Made by a program: the position numbers and the translations under genes | Source of the DNA: Dermatophagoides farinae | Taxonomy: Eukaryota; Arthropoda; Arachnida; Sarcoptiformes; Pyroglyphidae | Assembly: GCF_024713945.1 (NCBI RefSeq) | Contig: NC_134684.1 | Location: forward strand, 656,001-720,000 | Direction: 5' to 3' | Length of the DNA: 64,000 bases | In this document: positions 24,801 to 35,978 of the stretch, piece after piece | Position numbering within the stretch: the first letter of the stretch is position 1 | Layout: every line of letters begins with the position of its first letter | Notes under the pieces: model-generated | Databases searched by the model: none | What the model was told of the DNA's origin: nothing | Seen by the model: only the letters and a program-made list of their open reading frames with translations

Positions 24801-27800
24801 ATTATTACTGAATCAATAAAAATTTTGGATGAAAATTTGAGACAGAAAATCGGCTGCATTGTTTGATCAAGATAAAAAAAAATTCTGGACTAGATTCTTC
24901 TAAAGACAATCAATCGTGAATAAGCTTTGATCGAAAAAAAAACGAAACGAAAAATAAACCGAAACAGAATGCGATGAACCGAAACGAGAAAATAAAAACC
25001 CTCTTGTATGGATTGGATGATATACCACCACCACTGCCACCACCACCATTGGAAAACCAATGATAATTTATTGGCAGTCATATGAAAAAAAAGAGAAATA
25101 GAATTTTTTCATATGAATAAAAAAAAATGTCAACAGTATAACTAAGAAAAAAAATATTCAAGTCATCAACTCTGACTATCAACAACAACAACAACAACAA
25201 CGGAACAACCAATAATCGTTATGATGATGATGATGATAATGATCATCTGAAGAAGCAGCAGCAGAATATTCAACGAAAGAATATATTCATTTCCGCTATA
25301 TTTTCTTCTTCTTTCTTTCTTTCTTTTTGAAGAATATTCTTATGATGGAAAATTTCTATTGATCGATTGAAGAAAAAAAAAATAAATAAATAAATATCGA
25401 TAGTAAACCGTAGCGATATTTATATATGTGAAAACGGAAAACACAAATTTGAATCAATTTGAATAATCATCATCATCTTCATCGCTGTTATCAACTTTTA
25501 TTCACTTTTTTCAAGCTCTCTGAGTGTATTTTCACAGTAAAAAAAGCATCAAACATTATCAATATCCAATTGATTATGTGGCACATGCACTCACACACAC
25601 GCACACACACATTGACATAAAATTGATCATTCATTGATCTTGGATTATTCATTTGTGAAACATTTGGTGGAAAATGAATTCATGGTCTCGAATAATAATG
25701 ATAATGATGATAATGTATAGCCACCACATCATTAAATCATTTTACGGTGTCATCATCATCGTCATCATCATCATCGAACGAATGAATAATGGAATTTTTT
25801 TTCCAGAATAAAAAAAAAAGAAAAAATCTAATGAATTTTACATGCACAGAAGAAGAAGATGAAAAAAAATCAATTTTGTTTCACAACTGAAAATTAATTA
25901 CCAAAAAAATGAAACAGAAAAAAAAATTTTGTGAACTGAGAACCTAGTGGATCAAAGTCAATTAAAACGAAAACAAACAAAAACGAAAAAATTGGAAAGG
26001 GCACCGGGTGGTTTTCGGTGAAATCTGCCCCCAAAAATTTTATTTTTTTAAAATATAAGTCATGTCCATTGATGATTCTCGAGATGGTTTTTAGTTCATT
26101 CGGTCCACCCACTTCCGGTAAAATCGCAAAAAACAACGCGAATTCTCCAGATCTCACTAACTATGAGGTGGTGTAAGTCAATTTTTTCTCACGATAAAAC
26201 TGATTTAATCAACATTTTATTCTGAAAATATCAAAAAAAAATATTTGGTGGAACATGTTCAAAAATCCGGAAGTTCATTTTTTCACCATGTAAGTCTATG
26301 GAGTTCATCATGTGATATCCACAACGTAAGTGTTTATGGTGTTCATTATGTAAGTCTATGATATTGTGCATATTGCAATGGCAATCGATGATAGTCTGAA
26401 CTAAAAACATCCTGATACATCGTTGAAGGATTTTATTGTTCATGTATTAAAATGTGTATGATAAGAATCAATCGGATAAAATCTCTGAATCCAATATCCA
26501 ATACGAAAATATCACCAGGTTGCAAAATACTGGATAAGCCATTAGTTTCTTGGAGAAGAACTTTCAATATTTAGGCATCATTAAGTTTGGCGTTAAGTAG
26601 TCCTGGAACGAATGATTCACCTGATCATGTCCATTAGCCACTCGAATGCTGTACTCAATGATGATGATATGTTGGAATATAATGAATGTAATGAATTATG
26701 CCAACAATTGATCAGTAGAATTGTAGAAACAATAGTACCACATTGTGTATAAATACGTAATTGTTATAGAACATTATATACTTGAATGACCTTTGCTTTA
26801 CCCTTTTGTATACGTTATTTTGTTCTTGTGCTTTTCTTATTTTATTTGCATATCATATACACATTTTAATACATGAACAATAAAATCCTTCAACGATGTA
26901 TCAGGATGTTTTTAGTTCAGACTATCATCGATTGCCATTGCAATATGCACAATATCATAGACTTACATAATGAACACCATAAACACTTACGTTGTGGATA
27001 TCACATGATGAACTCCATAGACTTACATGGTGAAAAAATGAACTTCCGGATTTTTGAACATGTTCCACCAAATATTTTTTTTTGATATTTTCAGAATAAA
27101 ATGTTGATTAAATCAGTTTTATCGTGAGAAAAAATTGACTTACACCACCTCATAGTTAGTGAGATCTGGAGAATTCGCGTTGTTTTTTGCGATTTTACCG
27201 GAAGTGGGTGGACCAAATGAACTAAAAACCATCTCGAGAATCATCAATGGACATAACTAACATTTTTAAAAAATAAAAACTTGGGGGCAGATTTTGACCG
27301 AAAACCACCCGGTACCCTTTCATTCGAAAAACAAACCCAAAAACATCAACATTTTTTTCTACAACCAATACAGAAGCTCAATGGAATTTCAGTGGAATTT
27401 TTTTTTATTTATTAACAAACCAGACAGAAAAACTAATGAGGACACACATACACACACACACAAAGTATGGATTGAAATTGTGTGTCTGTGTGTGTGTGTG
27501 TTTTTTTCCAAATAATTGGTGTCCTTAATGCAGTTGGTAATTATACGAATCTATGAATGTTTCATTGTGTAAGTAATGCATACACATCATCACCAACATG
27601 GCCAAAATAATGACACAAACACATATACAGACACAAAAACAAGCGAACCATAAAAATAATTCTTCTTATTCATTCTAAATAACAACAACAACGGCGACAA
27701 CAACAACAACGAGAGCAAGAATAATAGAAATCAGAATAATATAATTGTAAATGATATATAAAATATGATGATGGAATACAGAATAAAGAGTTGCCACACA

Positions 27801-29791
27801 CATATTTAATTCATAATACTACTACCACCCAGAATCATTCATAATCAACAACCAAAAAAAAAAAAGAAAAAAAGATTGATTATAACCTCCGGGGTTAATA
27901 TACAGCACACACACACACACACATATCTTTTTCATTAGAATTTCCAACAACTCAATTCTCACAAATACAGACACATTTAGAATTCATCTTTATTCATAAT
28001 AAAGATGAGAATAAATTATTATTATTATTATAACCTAATTCTTGTAATATCAATACAGGCAACGAGAATAGTGAGAGAGAGAGAAAAGAAACCTTTACAA
28101 ATTCAAAGATCCCCGATATAATATAATTTCTGGAAAAATGAAATTATTTCGGTCTAGGACCTAGGTATACACACGCACACACACACACACAAACATATTC
28201 TGGATGCTTGGAGTATGGAAATGAAAAAAAAAATAGAAAAAGAGATTGAGTCCGAACAACAACAAAAAAAATAATCATCAATCAAACAAAAGAGAAAAAC
28301 CGTCCAACCATTCCATTCTTTCATTCAAAAAAAAACACTGAAAAAAAATTATTATCCCACCACCACCCCCATCATCATCATCATCATCATCAGTTGATGG
28401 ATTAATTATGAACAAAAAAAAATTTTTTTTTGTTTCACAAAAAAATGCAAAGTAGTGAAGCCAACATTCAGTGAAAAAAAATTGAAAAATTAAAAAATGA
28501 ATTTTTTTTTGCTTTGTTTTTTTTTGTTTTTGTTTGGCGTCATATTGAATTGACTGACCCGAAACTACGAATACAAATCCAAATAAAATGTACATCTTCT
28601 TCATCATCATCATCATCAATGAGACATCATTATAAAGAAGTTCACCCGCTCATTTTTCATTGTTGATTTTATATTTTTATTTTTATTTTGTTTTTTACAA
28701 CAGCAGCAGTATTTTTCATTTATTATGAGCCAAAAAAAAATGAGCTAAAAATGCCGACAATAACAACAACAACAACAACGGCAACGGCAAAAAACGAGAA
28801 AGAGAGAGAGAGAGAGAGAATTGAATGAAAAATCGATTATACGTCACACACACACACACACACATAGAATGAACATTTTTGTCGATGCTGAAAATAGATT
28901 CACACAATGAAAGAGAGAGAAACAAAAATCTATTTTGGATCTAGAATGAACAACAACTATGGCCTGAACAAGTCACCAACTGCTGCTGCTGCTGCTTATT
29001 CTTACTGTGGCTGGCTGATTGGTCCAAGTTGTTATTGACAATAATTAATTTATCAAAAAAAAAAAAAAAAAAAAACACTGAAAAAAAATTCTGTTTGCTT
29101 CACTGAGAAAAATACACACACACACACACACACACACAGTTTTGTTTTAAACTTTTTAAAGATATATATTCAAATCAAGTGAAATAAAATTGCCACACAT
29201 GTAGCATATTTGAAAGAATTCAGGAAAAAAAAGAGTCAAAGTTTAAAGTATCCAAAAAGAGAGAGAGAAATAAATCTATTGACACCAGAGAATCAAGAAT
29301 TTCAATAAAAAACGACGACAACCAGAAGAAAAAAAAAATAATTTTTCAATTGATGCTCTAGTCTAGTCTAGTTGATTTTTTTTTTGTTTTATTCGATTTA
29401 TTCCAACTACTACAACTTTACCATAGATTAAACACACACACACACACACACATAGACAGACCAATTTTTTTCCACCATCATTTTCAACGATTCATGCCAT
29501 AATGATATTTTCACCACTCAAATATTTGGTTTTCTAAATGATTTTTTTTTTGCTTTTACACTTCTAATATTTGGCTAGTTTTTTTTATGATTTGTGTGTG
29601 ATGATGGTGTGGCTGCTGCAGTATCAAACAAAACAAATCCATTCGACGACGACGACGATGATGATGATCACATTCTGCATTTTTTTTTCTGTGCAGATGT
29701 GTAGACCAATGATGGACGGATGCTGCTGCTGTTTTTTTTTATTGGTGGTGGAAGGGGAGGAAGAACGAACGATATATATACGACAACTGTT

Positions 29792-29828
<37 letters not shown>

Positions 29829-32800
29829 AAAAACCATCATCATCATCAAGAATCATCAAGAAGGAAAAAAAATAACAAGCTTTTCGACAATCATTTTTGA
29901 TGATGGTCTTGATGAAGTTTTTTTTTTGATGGTGTTAGTGTGTGTGCGGGGGCGGTTGGTGGAGCTTTGGGGCAATATAAAATGTCGGAAGGAATTCAAG
30001 TTGATTCACGATTTTTTTTTCTTTTTCTCTTGCCACTCGAAATCCCATTGGATAAAGTGGTGATGCAAGAAGAAAAAAAAAGCTTTAGCCAGAAAAAAAA
30101 ATAAAAATGGCACACATATATACACAACTTGATTCACAACGATCATCATTACCATCATCATCATCATCAATGGCTAGTGAATGTGAATGAAGAAATAGGG
30201 GCAAAAAACCACGGCAATAATTACCAGAAAACAAAAAAAAACACAGAAAAAACAATCATCAGAATCAAAAGAAGAAAAAAAAGTGTACCAAAAAAAAAAA
30301 AAAAAAAAAACTTGGTAAAACAGGCGCGGTTACACACTGATGGACTTACTGACTGACTGACTTATTATTAGTCACATCATCTGGCTATATGGTATGGATA
30401 AATAAAATTTGATATTTCTTAATGTTTGATAATATATCCAATAATGATGATAATGATTTTTGGTTAATGGTGGAAAACACAGATAGGGCAGATAAAAAAA
30501 AATGACAAGACCAACAATAATCTGAATGACAATTTGAGAACAAACATCATATCACTGGTTAATAGAAAACAACAACAACAACAACAACAACATCTACTAC
30601 AACTACAACGATAATAGCAGTGACAATAACAGCAGTAGTAAGCAGCAATGATTTAGAATTAGTTTCAGGAACATGTAAAAAAAAAAATTGGAATTAATTT
30701 CATGATGATAGATGAATGAATCATGATTGAAAATTGAAACCAAAAAAAAAAAAAAAAAAAATGATCGATTGTGATTTGATATCCACACAACAATCTCACC
30801 GTTGTTGTTGCTGTTGTTGAAAGCTTTCTAAAAATGTTAAAGAATCTTATCGAAAAAAAACAAGCAAAAAAAGAATTTCATTCAAGTGACACAATGATGA
30901 AGCCAGAAAACAGAAAAAAAAATACACTGATGATGATGATAATTTGATTGGAAAAAAAAGACTAACAAAGTATGAGATCAAATTCCATTTTTTTTTATTC
31001 CAATTTTAGATAATTATCATCATCATCATCATTGGATTATGGGTGTGTGTGTGTGTAATCGATACAATCGATATTTCGGTGTTTTTCTTCTTCTCACTAA
31101 TATATAAATATAGAATAGAGAGATAATCCTATTTTCATTCCTAATTTGATGAAATAATAGAAACGAGAAAAAAAATATTGCTACATTAGTTTTTTACATG
31201 CACAACAACAACAACAACAAAAAAATCACATTTGACCATGATGATATCATAATCACATATCATCATCATCTAAATCTAAATCTGCAGCTATTATATCGAT
31301 AATGACCAAACTAATGACAAAGAAAATAGCAACAAAAACAACGAAACGAAACAAAACAAAACATCAAATCAAATCGACTTAAGTCGAAATTATTGGACAA
31401 CAACAACAGATTCAATTACATAATAATCATGGCAATAACAAAAACAACAACAACAACAATGATGATGATGATGGTGGTGATAATGACAACAAAGATTGCT
31501 GGGCCAACAGAGATTGTTGTTTATTTTTTTGTTTAAAAAGAAAAAAAAAAACAGAAAAAGATGTAACATTTCATCATCATTGTATTTATGAAAAGACCCA
31601 CAAAAAATCGATATATTTTTTTTGGACCCGAGTTTTTGTTTCGATTTTCATTTTCATTTTTTTTCTTTTGATCGACCATTTGGTTGGTTTTTTCTTGTTT
31701 GTGTTGTGTGTATGTGTGTGTATACAATTAAAATTAATTATGATCATTTGTTTTCAAACAACCCAAAACAAACCAAACAAAGAAAAAAAACGAACAGTCA
31801 TTAGTAATGGACGAAAAAAAAAGTTTTGATATGTTGTTGTTGTTGTTGTTGTTGCAGTTACACTGCTACTCCAATTTCATTTCGATTCGAATTGGGTTAT
31901 TTAGAGTTTTTTTTTTTTAAAAAAAGCGGAAACACAAACACAAACATACACACTGAGTAACACAGTAAGTAAAAAGTGAACAAAAAAAAATTTTATCTAC
32001 TTACATTATGGCTACGAAAATCATAAACATTTGAAAGACCAATTTCATCACCATAGAATATACTGATAGTACCGGGCATCATTGCCAATACAAACAGGCT
32101 GGCCAATGAATAATTTGTACCATTCATACGATTAACAAGACGTTTATGTTTTGTACTGCCACCAATACTCCACATAATGGGTGGAAAATCCAAAGGTCTA
32201 TTCAAGAATACATAATTCATTTGATCTCGTATATTGTCAATCCGGTTTGGCTGTAATTTAAGCTCAAAATGTACTAAATCAAAATAATGATATATAGATC
32301 TTATTGATGATTTAATGATTAATGATTTATTATTGAAGTTGGTCGTAGTCGTTGTCGTTGTCGTCGTAATACTATTCCGTTGTTGTTGTTGTTGTTGTTG
32401 TTGTTGATGATGGTTCAAAATCGATGATGAAAATAAAGAATGATTCAATGATTTAGAGGCACTGGAAATACTACTAGATGATGGTAACATTTTATGTGAA
32501 TTGGCCAATATTTTTGGATAACCATCCTCTTCATCACTTATTGTTGTTGATTCTGTTGGATCAAAAAAATCATTCATATCTAATTCATCGAATTCAGGAC
32601 GAAATTCATTCTGTTTATTATTATGTAGTGGTATTGATGGTGAATAGTTGTTGCCATTAAACATTGTTTGTTGTTGCTGATGTTGCTGATGCTGCTGCCT
32701 TCGTCGTCGTCGTCGTCGTTTTGCAGCTGTGACTGATGATAACAATGGTGATAATAAATGGCTTGAACAGATCAATATCTTTTTTGGTATTTTTATCATT

Positions 32801-33619
32801 TCAGTTATTTTATTCGTTTTTGCATACAATTGATCATGATAATCAAATATCCGTCGTAATCTTTGTAGAAAATCTAATAGAATTTTTTCACGTCTTTTTT
32901 TCATCATTGAATCGGATAATGCAATGTTATCACCATTGTCATTGCCATTGTCATTATCATCATCACCATCAAAATCAACATGGATTTTTTCCAAATTTTT
33001 TAGATACAATCCATCAACATAACGTAACCAAAAATCAGCTACTTTCAACATATGTTTTGGTATGGCTTCATTATTCCAATTTAGCCAACGACCTCCAGGC
33101 GGCGTTCCTTCATCATCATCATTACCATTATTATCGTTGGCTGCTAAATTATCAAAACGATGATGATGATGATAATTATGTTGATGATGAACATCATTAT
33201 CGTCATTCGTATTGGTTTTTTTCTTTTTTTGTTGCTAGAATAAAAAAATATGGAAAAAAAACGACGAAACAAAAATTTAATTTTGTGTGAAAATCAAAAA
33301 AAAAAAAAAAAAAATCAATCAATCTTTTCATTTTCTCACGCACACACACACACACACACATCGATTCTATCATTCTGCTTATTATACAGGATTGAAAATA
33401 TGTCAATTTTAATCATAACAATTCTTGACAACAACAACGATGGAAAAAAAATCGATTCAATTTTTTTTTTTATAAACCTAAGGGCTTTTCTTCAACAACC
33501 ATTCACACACTAGTAGTAGTAGTAGTTTTAAATTGCCAGTAAATTCAAATGTGGAAATGATGAAAAAAAAACTTTAACGCTGCACTTTTGATCCATATTA
33601 GGCAAGAATCGATCTCAAT

Positions 33620-33653
<34 letters not shown>

Positions 33654-35978
33654 GAGAAAAAAAGTGGTAAACAATTTACAAATTGGAAAATTGAATTTTC
33701 ACTCAAAATCGTATGCAGTTGATAAAAATTTGAAATTTTTTTTTTTCAAAATTCTGATTAAAAAACGTGTTTTTCACACTTACAGTCATAGTAGTAGTAA
33801 TTGCTGGTGATGGTGATGTAACTTTGACATTTTTTTTGTTTGTTGTAGCTGATTTTCTTCTGGAATGATGATGATAATAATAATTTTCATATTCCATCGT
33901 ACGATTCATCGACCATGGATGTTCATCCGATGTAATTGTTGGATTCAGTTCCAATATCACACGAATTTGATTCGAATGTAAAACTTGAATCTTCAAAGAA
34001 GAAAAAATGGAAAAAAATTGAAAAAATTAAAATTCTGATCATGTTTTATTGTCATCATCATCATCATCATGACTGTTTTCATAGGATCCATGTGAATGAG
34101 TTGTGATCACATCTTGATCATCAACGAATGTTGATGATCATCTATCATTATTATCATTATTGGATCACCAGAATTTGCACTTACCATTTTAAAAAATGAT
34201 TGAAAATTTCCTAAATGTGGATCAACATCATAAAAATTCAAAACATTATCATAATATCTTGGATAATCAAAAGCGGCAAATATTGAATTCAAACGGATGG
34301 CATTGATTCCTAATGAACGAAGATAATCGACACGTTCCACAATACCCATAAAATCACCATAACCATCGCCATCACTATCTTTAAATGATGCTGGAAATAT
34401 TTCATAGAATGTTGTACCATGATACCAATATGGATCTTGATCAAATTGATAACGACGTGTCTGATAATAATGATTAGTAGTGGTGGTTGAACCGAATAAC
34501 CATCGTGGCAACCACCACAGTCCACCATGATGATGATTATGATGATGATGATAACGTAAAAAACTAAACCAAATGATCAATAATGTTATTGATAAACAAA
34601 CGGTAATCGATGACCAAATAATAATTCTAGTCATACGATGACTAAGGGGACAATTGAAACCAAATCGTTCGAAACCGATACGACGAAATTTTTGAAAATT
34701 CTTTTTTCTTCTATTGCTGCTAGAATTGTTGTTGTTGTTGTTGTTGTTGCTGCTGCTGCTGCTGTTGTTGTTATTGTTTGTCACAGAATCCAAATTATTG
34801 GCTGATTGATTTTGTAGATATTTTTCTCTTAGATTTTTTGATAAATCACCTTGAACTTGTATCCATAAATCATTGGGATTATTTTCATTCATTGCTGTTG
34901 ATGATGATGATAAATTCATTGATTCTGGTTCATGATTTTCAACTATCGTATCGATTTGATTCATTGATGTCAAATATACATGATGATTATTCTGATTATT
35001 ATTGATTGTTGTTGTTGTTGTTGTAGCAGTAGTTGTATTTGTTGTTGTTGCTGTTGTAATTGTATCTGAGGCACTGATAATTAAATCATTGTATGAATCA
35101 CTAATTAAACGTGTACCACTATCATTTGTATCACTATCACTTGATGATGATTTACTAATTAAATGATCCAAAAGCATTGGAACATTGTTGTTGTTGTTGT
35201 TGATGTTGTTGTTACTATTCATGGATAATATTTGTGTATCACAAATAGATGATTGATGTAATAGTAATGATGATTGATTAATTTGTTGTTGTTGTTGTTG
35301 ATCTAAAGGATGAGCATCATATTGATTTTGTGGTAATGATAATGGTATATGTGGATGACTTTCAGGCCAATATTGTATTAATGATCTTACTGGTTTATAT
35401 ATAACACTAGGACGATCTTGGATCATATTATTCACAATATTTGAATCATATTGTTGTGTCATTTGTGGATTATGCATCGTTGCATTTATATTGGCCAAAT
35501 GATGCGGATTATGATGTTGATGATGATGATGATGATGATGATGATAATCCAAAGACACTAATGGTGATAATAATGATGATGGTGAACTATTACTATTATC
35601 TGTTGATGATATTGATTCCAATGGTGATGAAATGGCCGGTGGTCGTAATGGTTCATAATGAAATTGGCCATTATTTATTGAACGATGATAATGTATTGAT
35701 GATGATGATGATGATTGTTGCATATCGATTGATGATGGTGATGAACGTATAATCGATGTTTGTTGTACATTACAATCATCATCATTATTATTATTAATAA
35801 TATTAATATTACATTTATTGACATTATTATCATCACAATCATTATCACCAGATACTTCAACATATTCAAGAAAACTAACACCTTTAGTTTGTATAGATGA
35901 TTTTGATGATTTGATGCAAATAATATCATCATCATCATCACCACCACCAACACAATCTAAATTATTCGTCACATTCAT
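18828..35978 (-). CDS. SLC3A (4F2hc/rBAT)-like type II membrane protein with degenerate GH13 ectodomain, 1295 aa
   Basis: Exons on the minus strand are 35978-34185, 33990-33784, 33234-32005 and 19484-18828. Introns are 194, 549 and 12,520 bp, all phase 0 with GT-AG ends; the three donors read GTAAGT. Residues 1-450 form a Ser/Asn/His/Gln-rich cytoplasmic tail, the signal anchor is ~452-474, and the GH13 domain starts at ~517 (YWYHGTTFYEIFPASFKDSDGDGYG, split here as YWYHGTTFYEIF then PASFKDSDGDGYG). Rich rBAT/4F2hc similarity continues: NFYDVDPHLGNF, TSDEHPW, MMPGTISIFYGDEIG, then PMAW...WLPIHPDY in the distant last exon. GH13 motif residues are lost: DxxPNH is ELNPTI (612-617), GFRxD is GLYLK (742-746), GNHD is GGST (1025-1028). 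SLC3A proteins act as heavy chains of amino-acid transporters at the plasma membrane; that role is inferred. A poly-Gln/poly-Arg insert occupies roughly 745-990. The start is the first ATG after a possible 5'-UTR acceptor at 35997. Confidence 0.85.
23729..23784. repeat. Short perfect inverted repeat (hairpin)
   Basis: TTTCAGTGAAAA (23729-23740) is the exact reverse complement of TTTTCACTGAAA (23773-23784). An inner GGAAAAAA/TTTTTTCC pair lies between them. It sits within the long SLC3A-like intron. Function unknown; it may be chance in A/T-rich DNA. Confidence 0.5.
25995..26465 (+). repeat. Left arm of foldback element
   Basis: It begins GAAAGGGCACCGGGTGG and ends near the sequence TATTAAAATGTGTATGATAAG. 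Within it a degenerate motif GTAAGTsTATGGwGTTCAT recurs three times between about 26280 and 26365. Confidence 0.8.
26850..27321 (-). repeat. Right arm of foldback element
   Basis: This is the reverse complement of the left arm. It matches without visible change through about 400 bp of the inner part. It shows small indels near the inner end (two extra bases near 26857) and substitutions and indels in the outermost ~80 bp (27240-27321). Confidence 0.8.
29793..29827. repeat. (AC)n microsatellite
   Basis: About 17 AC units inside the long intron; one of many CA tracts in the window. Confidence 0.9.
33622..33651. repeat. (CT)n microsatellite in intron 2 of the SLC3A-like gene
   Basis: About 14 CT units, purine-rich (GA) on the transcribed minus strand. 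It lies in the 549-bp intron 33235-33783. Confidence 0.9.

Larger units (their letters stand above)
25995..27321. mobile_element. Foldback (long terminal inverted repeat) element, about 1.33 kb
   Basis: Two arms of about 470 bp lie in inverted orientation around a ~385-bp unique spacer. The outer ends read GAAAGGGCACCGGGTGG on the left, and the right end reads as its reverse complement with one change (GAAAGGGTACCGGGTGG). Inner parts of the arms are essentially identical: a 213-bp open frame is the same in both (26443-26231 on minus, 26873-27085 on plus). The outer ~80 bp has drifted. The arms are less A/T-simple than their surroundings, consistent with an insertion. No transposase is visible and I could not define a target-site duplication, so the transposon class is unknown. 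It lies inside the 12.5-kb intron of the SLC3A-like gene, so the primary transcript would contain a long hairpin. Confidence 0.8.
19485..32004 (-). other. 12.5-kb last intron of the SLC3A-like gene
   Basis: The donor GTAAGT starts at 32004, right after the codons for DFRSHN. The acceptor AG ends at 19485, before VFIGSQLCPMAW. Joining them in phase 0 reproduces the family order (GDEIG region followed by PM-W and the C-terminal beta domain). It is at least ten times longer than most introns here. It holds the foldback element at 25995-27321, CA/CT/ATC/CAA microsatellites and no supported coding exon. An alternative, that 18828-19484 belongs to a separate truncated gene, is less likely because that piece lacks a plausible start. 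Confidence 0.75.

Noticed and set aside
26231-26443. Identical 70-codon frames in opposite orientation (26443-26231 and 26873-27085)
   Set aside because: They are the same sequence in the two foldback arms. The peptide shows no domain and the identity reflects the inverted repeat, not a gene pair.
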